From: Vanilla planifolia
Lineage: Eukaryota; Streptophyta; Magnoliopsida; Asparagales; Orchidaceae
Direction of reading: 5' to 3'
Length of the DNA stretch: 64,000 bases
Assembly: GCA_023846275.1 (NCBI GenBank)
Contig: CM043875.1
Coordinates: 42,190,633 to 42,254,632 of the forward strand
Position 1 is the first letter of the stretch. Every line of letters starts with the position of its first letter. A program made the position numbers and the translations under genes. Positions 1-11,900 of this stretch are shown here, one piece after another. The notes under the pieces were generated by a model, which was not told the origin of the DNA, made no database searches, and was given only the letters and a program-made list of their open reading frames with translations.

Positions 1-3000
1 AATTTTTACTAATCATATATGTACAATCACTAGCTTTATACTTTATGATTTTTAATTTTGCTCAAATTTATCTTAATTTATTATCATTATAATATTATGA
101 GCTCACTTTCATACTAGTACGAGACCTCAATTCTTATTATTCTATATAGATGAATTTATTTACTATGTTAATTTTCTCATTATCATATTATATGTCTTAG
201 CTCATCGTATTATATAACACCCTATAATTGATTACTTTCAAGCACTATTTTTATAATATTATTTATGATGTTGTTTGTAGTGTTAGTATGATTTATTCAT
301 TATATCTCCTTTTTAGTCATAATTGATGGTGATCTTATATGTTATGCTCTTATGTCTTGATCATATTATATTATTAATTTATCTTATTATATGATCAGTC
401 TAGGGTATCTTTCATTTAAATACTTTCAAACTATAGCCTACTTCATTTTCTTTTGCATAATACTTTTATCGGATTGTATAATTCAATATATCTATGGATT
501 TTATTAAGCACACACTATTGTATTCATATGCTTATTTTGTCATACTTGTTGACCAAGTATTGGATTCTATACTCTATCATAGTTGCAAGTTCATAAATTT
601 CACATTATATAATAATGTATTGTTAACATTTGTACTTATGCATGAATGAACTAATAAGATGACATGGTCATGTTGTATGATTCTTAGTCTACTTGTATGC
701 ATGTTCACACTTATCTTACTTTTATTCTATCTCTCACTTAATCATAGCATATAATACTCTACAATCAAACTATAAGATCACTCACTTCTTTACTTAACTT
801 ATTAAACCTCTCATATGCACAATGATAATGCATTGGCTGTAATCTATCATACTCGTATGCTAAATTAATTATCTAGTACAACATAATCTCACTTTATGAA
901 TCTATTTACTTGATTGATTTTCTTACTTAATTATAATGTATGATCTTATAAAATTATATTATATAATTCCTTTAAATCTTGAATATTTTAAAAAAAATTT
1001 AAAAAAAATTATGTAAATTTTTAAAATATATTAATATAAAATTTATTTTTTATAACTCTTCTCTCATTAAAATTATCAATTATTTTTTAATATCATATGT
1101 TTTCTTAGAATAAATTACTCCCACTTTTAAGTTGTTACAAATATATAAGGGCGTTAATATAGAAATCAATGGTCAATCTAAGAATTACAATGATTATACA
1201 AATATGAAGTTATATAATACATGTATAATAATAAAAGAAGAAACATTTTCTAAATTAGGTGAGTTGTGTATTAGGTGAGCTAATGGATCTACAATATAAT
1301 TAGTTAAATCGTATAAGTATGATCAAGCTTAGAATAGCATCAAACATAAGAATTGTTGAATTATGATGTAAGAAAGTATGGAAAATATTTTATAAGTGCA
1401 ATTATGGAACCATGTAAGCATGAGGTTAATAGAATATCTAATTTGCCCAAGATAAAGTGTATTGTATTATGTTAGTAAACATATCATATACTTACAATAA
1501 ATGGGTTAAACATAGCTAATAAAGATTTAAATCATCGTATTATACAAAGAAAAGAATCCTATTAGTATGTTATAGAGACAAGGAGGAGGAGAAGAAGGTT
1601 TAGTTATAAGCAAGAGAAGGAAGTGGTGATCTCAACAGTTAAAGAAAGTGATGTCAAACCTTGGTGCAATCTTCTACAAAGGTCAAGAGGTTGGATAAAC
1701 TTTAAGATTATACATTTAAATCTAGATATATGCAAGGTTAAAAACTGAGAAATTTATTAAACTTATATTTGAATTAATGCAAGGCCATAATTAATAGCTT
1801 CTATGCATATATCCTTTTTTTTAATGCTAACCTAAGGAGATCAAATGTTACAATTATGATGAGATATTCATATTTCTATCATGTTTAAGTATGGATCTAA
1901 ATTAGTTCATGGCTAACTACATAATTATCTTGGTTAATGTTAAGCTCCTTCCACAACTTAGGTTTGGATGTTAAGGGGTTGGTTAAAAACATGATAATGT
2001 TAAAATATCTTGTTGAATCTTTAGTTTATATGCAAATAGTATGTTTTATGTTTATTTGACCCCTTACTTGAGAATGGAAGATTTTTTATTTAATTTTTAG
2101 CATGCAATCTAATGGCTTGATTAATACATGAAATTAAGAATTAAGTTTATGATATAAAGGAACCATGATCTTTATAACGTTTGTTAAGAAAATCCCATGA
2201 AACAAAATTGATTGGAAGCATGCATTATTTTATTTTTAATTTTGCTAAGATGTTTCACTATGTGAATATTATTTCTTCTATGAATTTGTTAGACTTTGCA
2301 TTAAAGATTTACATGCTTATAGATACATTATTGGTTTGAACATGACTTCAACTTGAACTATGGCTTGATGAGAATTCTTGATTATACACATATAGCTATT
2401 ATAATAAAGTTAAGAATAAACTCTTGCACAACTTCAACTTAGACTAGTCATAATCAACAAGGTAGCAACTTGACACTTAGCTAAACCTTAAGTACACCTT
2501 AATTTTGCTTGTGTAAGTAGAAACATGGCTTGGTTAAGCCATAGGAAGCTAGACTTAGAGTTTGGATGGAGTTAGATGGCTTCTAAGGTGAGAAATATCC
2601 CTTTGTTTATTGTTGAACCTAGAAGAGAATGGTTTAATGCTTTGTAAGAAGGCTAAGTTGGCTGAAGACTTGGTTATGCTTATAAAAATTGGGTAGGTTT
2701 TAGATAAGTAGATTAAACTTGTGGATTAGTTGAGATTACTACCAAAGTCATGATCTTTAATAAATCTCTACATTGGTTTAACATTATGGGAGGCTCTTGA
2801 ATTAGTATTAAGAAAGGTTGAATGTTAACTAGAAGCATTAAGGATAAAATCATATTAGATTAATCTTAGTATCATGATCTTAAATGTTATAGTAAATGAT
2901 AATGAGTAGAGTAGAAGGTGATTACATTTTTTATATTTAATTTAAGGGTAATGATCTTGTTATGTATGATTAAAATTAGATGATGACGACTTAAGCTACT

Positions 3001-5430
3001 TATAACTTTTAAAGGTAAGGAGTTGAATAAATATAGCATTATATATGACAATATATACTCTATATGGTTAATGTTAGAGGATGGATATTAATATGAGGCT
3101 AAGTCTATAATCTGTATAAGCTTAACTCTAGTTAGGCTTAAAAATGACTTGTGACTCTTGAAGGAATCCTAGGAGATAGTAGACCTTAAACATAAGAGTT
3201 ACTTCTAAACAAGACATATATGTGATCTTTTATTAGCTAAAAGGGATTTATTTTCTTGAGATAAGCATTGAGATTGAGTGGAAAGGCTCAACTAAGGACT
3301 ATAAAGTCATGAAAAAACCCTAGAAAAGACCTTGGATTACTTTAAGGGTAAAGGGAGCTCTCAAATTTCTTGAGGTTTGACTTAAAAACTTGTCCAAAAC
3401 AATGGCTAAGGCTAAGTAATGGTTTCCAAAATTCCTAGTAAAAAAGTTTGGGCTTGGTTAAAGAAGGCATAAGAGTAGAAATTTAGTAATAACTCTTAGA
3501 CCTAATTAACTTTAGGTTAAAACTAAGACATGTTAGGATTTTAATAAATTTTAAAGTTTGTATATTAATGCTAGGATCAAGATTTGTAAGCACAAATTTG
3601 AATGTGAGTATATTCAAGTTTGGAATACAAAATTAGTTATGGTCATATATAACACCAAAAATAGAGTTCTAAGATAAGCAATCTTACGATGTAAATAATG
3701 AATGGGATGATAATCTTGGATTATGCATTAAGAAAGATAAGGCCATGGATAAGTCAAAAAAATAGGCATCGAATGATGTAATCTTTTATGTATATCATAA
3801 ATAAGGCTTAAGATAGCCATAGATTAATCTTAATTAATATATAGACTTTGGTTTTTAGCTTAAGAAATCATAAAGATGTAGTTTAAGGTTGGATTGAGAG
3901 CACAGGCACTTGACGAGTCTTGTATATGCTATGGATAAGCCCCTAGACTAGTGAGGCTCTTAGTTAAATATTAAAAAAGGGTTGGTTAAGTTATAGAGCT
4001 TAGTCTTAGCCAAGGGACTTGTTTCCTATGTGATCATGGCTAAACCTTATGCATGACTTAGATTGTTGAGTAAGATACTAAGTATCCCTATTTAGTCTTT
4101 TATACCATGAGTTTACACCTTAGATAGTAGTTTGGTAAATTATATGTCTTATGAGAGACTTGTAAAATAGGTATAATGGCTCATGTGTTCTTATAGGATA
4201 TGAAAATTCCTTTCAGAACTCATGTGGATCTAGATCTATAAGATTAATCATGAAAGTAATAATAGGATTTCCTAAATAATTATTGGTGATTCAAACAAGT
4301 TATAATAATGATTGATATGATAAAAATATGAACTCATTAATAATGAGATTAATGATGTAATAGATCTTAGGTTTTGGTTTCTCCAGTTAGCTATTAGCAA
4401 AGAAGATTATATGACTCCTATAAGATTTTGTATGTTGTGCACGTATGCCATTAGCCCATTTTGAACCCTTAAAAAACTATGGAATTGGCTATTTATATGT
4501 TGTGGATGTGTACCATTAGCCTATTCTAAACCCATAAGAGATTGTAGACTTGGCTATATATTTGGTGAGATACTTATCAGACAATTATGTTGTTAGGTTT
4601 GAAGTGAGCACCAAAATACTAATGGGACACTGACTATCTAATATATTATTTCCTGATTAAGATCATAATATGATAGGATTTGAGAAGCTTGATGATTAGA
4701 GATAAGTTCTTTAAAGTTATGATAGTAGGGCTATTTTTATAATTCTCATATATTAGATTAGTTTAGTGATATGACTTACATTTATGATATATATGATCTT
4801 AATATTGATTATTACTACTTTATAGATTTGATATAGTATCTTGTACTGTATTACATTTGTATAATATGATTTAAGAATTTCCAATTAAGCTCCAACTCAC
4901 TCTTATTTTTACATGTAGTGGAGAGAGAAGAGCTTTCATAGAAAAATTTGTAGGGTGACTTTGATAATGGATTAAGTAGTTTCAACATTTTTCATTTAAA
5001 ACTTTGATTTTTGTGGTAGTATTATTTTTTTACTTTGATAATTATACCTTAATGGACTTAAGATGTATTAGGTATTTTATTATGAAATTGGATATTAGCA
5101 TTTATATATTATTTTTTTATGCTAGTTCTACAAACTTATGGATTATCTCCAAGCTTTGTTATTCCTTTAACATATCAATATACATGGTATTATATGTTTA
5201 TAAGTTTCTTTAGTATTATGTCATGTTATTATTGTTCTGGGTTACCTCAACCTAGGATGAATCAATTCAATATCAACTAGGTGGATAGATGGTAAAAGAA
5301 ATGGTTTAATTTGAGTAGTACACTACAAGCCTAATGATCAAAGTGATAAACCATGACTCCCAATTTGAATGTCAGGCCCAATAAATGCTAAGTACATTAA
5401 TTGATGCCTGGGTTTGTTGCATATGGGGAT
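1..5430. repeat. AT-rich decayed repeat DNA, no gene
   Basis: No reading frame here looks like a gene; the longest are short, AT-driven and without family motifs. From about 1.5 kb on, the plus strand is strongly G-rich and C-poor (positions 3841-3900 hold 15 G and 3 C), as expected of a methylated retroelement decayed by C-to-T change. It lies directly before primer-binding-site-like and gag-like sequence, so part of it may be the upstream LTR of that element, but no TG start or flanking duplication could be fixed. The first 1.5 kb has no clear skew and no recognisable feature. Confidence 0.4.
4431..4560. repeat. Two-unit tandem repeat, 65-bp period
   Basis: Units 4431-4495 and 4496-4560 begin with TATGTTGTG and align without gaps. 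I count 15 differences in 65 positions (about 77% identity), 11 of them transitions. The duplication is old and has decayed mainly by C-to-T/G-to-A change. Confidence 0.8.
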
Positions 5431-6770
5431 TTAAAAACAATTGGTACTAAAAGCTTGACATAATAAAAGTGGTATCATAACTTAGGTTAAGATAACATTA
5501 TTTAGAGTAGTTAAAGTTTATGACATCTCTTGGCATACTAAGTTAAGACTTATTAAGGTAGAGTAATAAAATATATTATTAAATAAGTTTAAAGTATTAT
5601 TATTATTATAAACTTTTAGTCTTTGCTTTTTGTAATAGTGTGTTATCATTCATTGACAAAGATGGCAATGATACATTGACCTGTAATGATAGGCTCAATG
5701 CATATGATCATGTCCCCAGAGAGCTCAAGTTAGTTCGACTGACTAGGGTTGTGCCTAAAGATAGCTTGAGTCTTGATGGATCAATTGGTTGTAAGTTTTT
5801 ATTTTATGAAGGTTATGGATCTTTGTAATTATAGTAAACTTATCTATGGTAATTGATTATTTAGTTCATGTATATGAACTATTTGATGTTATAAGATGCC
5901 TAGGTGTGTGAATGATCATGTTAGTAGCTTTTGTTCTTAATGAGTGGCAACTATTTGGTGATGTGGTTAGTGTTAGGCCTTTTACAAGGATACTTAGTAT
6001 AGTCAAATATATTGAGATGAGTTTATAGGAACATTAAAAAAGTGTTATATGCCAAAAATTATTGAGACTTAGATTTATAAAAAGCTAACTGATCAAAGTT
6101 ATATGATAAACTTTGCCTTTAAATCAACATATCTGACTCATTATGTCTCTAAGAGAATGACTTTTAAGGAGTATTGATGTGAGCTTTTTATGAAAAAACT
6201 TAAACCCTTATTTCAATGGTGCCTGGTAGTCTCACATGTCACTTAATATCACATCTTGATAGAGTTTACCATGATAATTGAGTAGAGATTTATTAAGAAA
6301 TTGGCAAGTAGAGAAAGAATCCCCAATTTTGCCAAGAATAAGAAGATTAATAGATCTCATGATAAAAGAAGATAGAAGAGATATTATAAATTCATTTAGT
6401 CTACATCATCATCACCTATTTACTGGTGATGAAGCAATAGGACGACCAAGACATAAGGTCCATCGCTGTAGTCATTATGGCAAAAGGAATAAAGAGACTT
6501 GCTAATTTAAAGAGGATGTTTCAAATGCTTGAAGCTAGGTCATAAGAATGCCAATTATCCAAAGAAAATAAATAATATTCAAAGTATTAAACAAGTAAAA
6601 GCTATTCCAAGAGGGCATGTCAAGAGATTGAACACTTATTTTATCCTAAATTGTAAAGGCTTTAAGTATGATTTTATTTTACTTTTGAGTTTTCTTAGGA
6701 AAGTTTGGAGGGTTTTTAGGTTAGCTATAATGACCATTTATGGTGAAATTACTTGTTTGTGAGAAAATAA
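5430..6770 (+). mobile_element. Ty3/gypsy fossil: leader and gag relic
   Basis: The segment starts with sequence resembling the plant initiator-Met tRNA primer-binding site (TGGTATCATAAC at 5470-5481, against the usual TGGTATCAGAGC) followed by CTTAGGTTAAG, a common leader continuation in Tekay/Del-type elements. Downstream, about 6,280-6,650, is a relic of the gag C-terminal zinc-knuckle region with spaced Cys/His and a Lys-Leu-Gly-His core. No protease, reverse transcriptase or integrase is recognised after it. The element is broken with many breaks and clearly old. The family call rests on the leader and knuckle only. Confidence 0.5.
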
Positions 6771-7780
6771 TAACTAAATTTAGAGTTTCTTGGATCAATC
6801 AAGAAGGAAATGAGCTACCTAAGAGGTTAAGAGTAAGGTTTTACATAGGTAATTAAAGTAATTTGTTATATTTCATGGGTGAAATCCAAATTAAAATAGA
6901 GAAATTGTTACAACTCTCTTTTGGCTAGCCATCATGTGTTATTTTATTTCATTTTGTTAATTAAATACTCATAAATTTGAGATATTAAATTACATTTCCA
7001 CTAATTATGCATTGATAAGAACCTTATAATATGATAATAGAAGATCATATGATTAAGCCATATTATAGAAATAATATATAATAGTCAAGAAGTATGTATA
7101 TAAAAATTAATTAAATTATATAAATGAGTGGCATCAGTTACTAACTGCCATAAAATATCATCGTTTACCATCTAAGTCAATATATATATATCATTATATC
7201 GTGGTTAACCAGATGCTTAGTATCCCTTTATTATTTAATACATTCTCTTGTCTAAGAGAATCATGATAAAATCTGACACTCCTATCACATCATTTTTATT
7301 AAATATTTTTTTATCAAACATAAGTTTTTATTTTTTTTAAATAATATATTTTCAATATATATTTAAGTAATTATTTTAATATTTAATAACAATTATATCA
7401 AATATAATCATAGATTATATTTTTTTAAAATAATTTTAAAAAAATATATTAAAGTAGTAACATATTAAAATTATTGAATTCGAAACATGTAATTAAAATG
7501 TCACATTTGATAAGCTGGTTAAAATGTGTATTTAAAATAAAGTGGTTATATTAAGAACAAATTATTTTTTTAATTAAAAAATAAAATAAACTTATAATAA
7601 CTATAAATATTTTTTAATAATTTAATTTTTTTAAAATAATAATAATTCGACAGCAATTATCCAAATATAATCTTATTTAAAAAATTACGTTTACATGCAA
7701 AGGAATTTGAATTACACTGATTAGAATTAGAATTCAATAACGAAGTCTAAATCATTTAATTTGATCACGGATTTGTGCCG
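6771..7780. other. AT-rich intergenic DNA
   Basis: Very AT-rich, with T and A runs and a short TA repeat near 7,180. No gene, RNA or clear repeat boundary. It separates the gag relic from the promoter of the phosphatase gene. Confidence 0.6.
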
Positions 7781-7810
7781 TTTCAAAATAAACATGTGCC
7801 CAGCCTCGAG

Positions 7811-7820
7811 CCACGTGTCC
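7811..7820 (+). promoter_or_regulatory. ABRE/G-box in the PP2C promoter
   Basis: CCACGTGTCC contains a palindromic CACGTG core and the ACGTGTC form of the abscisic acid response element, bound by ABF/AREB bZIP factors. It lies about 280 bp upstream of the pyrimidine-rich patch that may mark the transcript start. Clade A PP2C genes are known to be ABA-induced as negative feedback, so the site fits. More ACGTG cores occur at 7941-7945, 8458-8462 and 8537-8541. Confidence 0.6.
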
Positions 7821-7859
7821 GAATTCTTAAATGCAGTATGATTGCGAAATTTGCATCCG

Positions 7860-8957
7860 GACAGGCTCTTTAAAGTCTACATCAACCCTCCGATCAGTGC
7901 ATCTCCGCAATGCTTCTCATCGAATGGTGAGTTTTCGTCAACGTGTTTAGTCCGCTGTCGTTAGCTTCGGGCTCCTCCCTGCAAGGAAAGTGACTTGTGA
8001 AGCCTACCATGCCATTTGAGAATAAAGCACAGGACGTTTTGGTACTTTCAACATTTGTAAGCAGTTACTTTTTAAACGTCACACGACACCTGTCCTCGTC
8101 TCCTCGCTCTTTTTCTTTCTGCTTTGTAGGGTTTCACAGCTCGCACCGGAAAGACGGGGAAGCGTGGCGGGTGCCGTCTTTGGTGTGAGCTGTAAGCATT
8201 TAGTTCTTCCAATAAATTGTTGGTGTTGAGGTTGATATCTGATCACAAGTTCATTCTTTACTTTTATTTGTCCCCGGAATAGTTTTATGTTTCTTGTTTG
8301 GTGCTCAAGTTTCATGGAAGAGGGGGAGAGAGGAAAGAGGGCAAGTAGGTTGGGAAGCTTGAGAGTTTGGTTTCGGTGCAGTGGTTGAACTGATGTCATT
8401 CAGATCCTTGGAACTGGTTTTGTGAAAAGTCTTTATCTAATATATTTACTGCGATGTACGTGATCGACGGCCCCTACGTTTGCAGGAGTTCATTTGCTCT
8501 TCATCTACCACCTTTTGATGTGTATTACCAGCGTCTACGTGCTAGATTGCATCTGGCCTGATTTTTTTTTTTTTTTTTTGGATCATGTTGATGCGAACAT
8601 TGATTAGCTCTTCCACTACTCTGTAACGCCTTTGTTTTTAGACCTAGTCATTCCTATTGTTCGTCGGGTCTTCATTTTGTTCCGCACCCATTGTCGCTGT
8701 TTCATATTTGCTTGGAAGAGGTGGATGATTGAATCTTGGTGGTTCCCTAGATTTGGGCTTATTTCGCTTTGATATTGGACTTTTAAGGAGCATAGTGGAG
8801 CTCTTTAACTGGGGATTGAGAACTTATCTAATAAGGGATGAAGAGTATGATGATGGAAGCAATTGAGATATGAAGGGATGCATAGTTTATAGGGGCTTTC
8901 AACTCCTTGTCTGCTTCTTCCAATCGGATGAGGAGAGCAATCTAGAGGAGGATCTTG
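7860..8957 (+). promoter_or_regulatory. PP2C promoter-proximal region and 5' leader
   Basis: Base composition shifts from AT-rich to mixed. A CT-rich patch at about 8091-8126 ending in TAGGGTTTC resembles a plant initiator/leader. A possible leader intron runs from GTAAGC at 8192 to TTTGCAG ending at 8485; an intron before the start codon is common in HAB1-type genes, but the exact borders are inferred. A run of about 18 T at 8561-8579 would lie in the leader. Transcript data would be needed to fix the start. Confidence 0.4.
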
Positions 8958-11900
8958 ATGGAGCAGGAGAGTTCTCTGGTGTTAGCTGTTCCTGTTAGCA
9001 TTGCTAAGTCACTCTGTCATAGTCCAATGGAGATTACTCGAATCAAAATGATGGCTGATGCTGCGAACTTTTTGGCTGATTCAGGAGATACTAACTTGAT
9101 TAACGAATGTTCTGGGAGTAGTATTTCCCTTGAGATGCAAAGTCATGATGTTTTGGCAATTGTGGGAGCTGATGTTGTTGAGGATTTGGAAATCAAGACC
9201 TTGATAGGAAGTGATGATGAGACATCAATAGTCTCCTTGGATGTGGAGCATGTAGTGGAGAGATCTTGCTTAGCCGTTAAAGATGATGGCAGCATAGTTA
9301 GTGCCAAAAAAGAGTTGTTAGTTTCAGATACAACTTTAATTGTTGTTCCTGGTTGTATAGACAAAGCTGTGGAAAGTATTGTTACTAGTGTGGAGATTAT
9401 TCCTGGGTCTCCCATTGGAAAGTTGACTGCTAGTTTGGTCAGACAAGGCTCAGGAGCTGATGATTTAAAGGTGTCACCTTTTGCAGATGTCAACATTGCA
9501 GGTCTGGTTGCTTTAAGAAGTAGGCGGAGTATATTTACATTTGATTATGTTCCTCTTTGGGGTTGCATGTCCATATGTGGAAGGAGACCTGAAATGGAAG
9601 ATGCTGCAATAGCTGTGCCTCGGTTTAATGAAATTCCATTCAGCATGCTAACTAGTGTTGCCATGATGGATGATATTAGTCTTTCTGGATGTTTGCCTGG
9701 TCATTATTTTGGTGTGTACGATGGTCATGGTGGTGCTCAGGTAACCGTTTTGTTACTAATCACTGATTTCCTTGCATGCTTGTCTTTTGATTATGATCAA
9801 CAAAGTTGTTGTAGCTAATTTATCATTTAATTTGCAGGTTGCAAACTACTGCAAGAAACGTATGCATTTGGCTTTAGCTGATGAGATTAGAAGTGTAAGT
9901 GGAGTTGCTACATGTATAGAAAGTAATAATTTGCAGCAAAAGTGGGAGACCGTTTTCACCAATTGTTTTAAAAAAATAGATGATGAGATAGGTCAGAGTG
10001 GAGCTAGATGTACAACAGGAAACATGTCAAGTCCCACATGTGATGAAGGCAACCTTGATACTTCCATGACTTCTGGGCCTATTATTCCAGAGACGGTTGG
10101 CTCTACAGCTGTAGTTGCAGTCATCTGTTCATCGCACATCATTGTGGCAAACTGTGGAGATTCAAGGGCAGTCCTATACCGTGGCAAACAACCTTTGCCT
10201 TTGTCTGTTGACCATAAAGTAAGGTGTTTGCCATTAAATTTGCTTTCTTGGAACTTTTTTTGAATTGTCTTTGTATTCATAACTAATTTGTGAACTGCCT
10301 CATCTTTTATGTTTATGCTGAAGCCGGATAGAGAAGATGAATATCAAAGGATTGAAGCTGCAGGAGGCAAAGTGATCCAGTGGGATGGATCCCGTGTGTT
10401 TGGTGTCCTGGCTATGTCTAGGTCTATTGGTATGCATTCTAATCTGTTTAAAAATTGATTGAGTTTTGAGGAAACTTATTGGAGTTGCTTCAGTTATGTG
10501 GAAATTATTCTGAGGTGATTTATTTTATTGCATCTTTTCCTTCCTTGATGGGCTTCTCTTTGAATTTTCTTAAGTCAGAAAGCAATCATCTAGTTGCATT
10601 GCTCAATTATTTCTTGAGAGTTATTCCATTCTTAAAAATCCATCTTCTCATATTAAATGACGGTGGTTTTATGAAGTGGGGAAGCATATTTAAGTGGTGG
10701 ATAGGCTAGGAAACATGAACACCTATATGTTTTCTCGAATGGTTTGGCACTTTCAACCCTCAGCTTCCTCGCTTCCCTACTCCTTACCCTCTCTTTCCTT
10801 TCCAACCTCTATCTCCTCCAAGAAAATACTACTGAATTATAGAAGTGTGAGGATGTGGGACCTTCAGCTTATGAACTTGGAACCTCGAAGCTTTAGGTTT
10901 GCATGGTGGCATTCCCACAAATGTGATTTTCTCAACCAATGGGCATGGGATCACAAATCACCACCATCTTGAAGTGATTTGGGAGGCATTGAAAGCCTGA
11001 ACAGATACATTTTATTCAACTAGTCAATTTTCTCAGTTTTTTATAAAAATCAATGAATCCCACTTATTTGACCAAAGCCTTGCAAACTACTTGAAACCAT
11101 TTAAATTGTTTTGGGCTTATTTTGTAAACCTTTGTTTATTGTCACCTATGCATGGATTTGCAACTTTATATATGAAATATATGTATACATGTTTTGGGCT
11201 AAAGGGAGTTGTTATCTTTGTTTGTAATTGAAGCATTATTGTAGCTGACTCTAGCACAATTGAGATAAAGTAGAGAGCTACATTAGGCAATTTATTAATA
11301 GTGTAAAGTTTGTTTAATCATCATGACATTATACCATTACTAAATTGTTTTTAATGCTAGGGCATCACTTGAAAGTGATAGCCTAAACTTCCTTAAATAT
11401 AGCAATAAGAAAGCCCGCTTCATATATTAATATATGTATACATGTTTGGGCAAAAGGAAGTAATTATTTGTGTTTGCGATTAAAAAGTCATTGTAGTTGG
11501 ACCAAACCGGATTGAGATGAAGAATAGAGTAAAATTAGGTACTTTATTACTAATTCGAAAATCTTCAAATCACCATGACATTAAATCTTACTAAATTGTA
11601 TTTAAAGTCAGAGCATTACTTGAAAGTGCCAACCTAAAATTGTTTAAACTAGATAAGTGAGCAAGGGTTGCATGTAATGATGAATAAGCAAGGGTTTCTA
11701 CTTCACCTAGATGGAGATTGGTATTCTAGTCCAAGGTTAAAATTATGTTATGAATGTGTACTATAGATACTTTAATTGACAAGTTGATTTAGTTAGTAGA
11801 TATTATGATTCATGGGCGAGGTAAACATTATACATTTCAAGGAATTAAGTGGATAAAGAGACTAGGGAAAATGATACTATTGAATACATGCTTTGGTACT

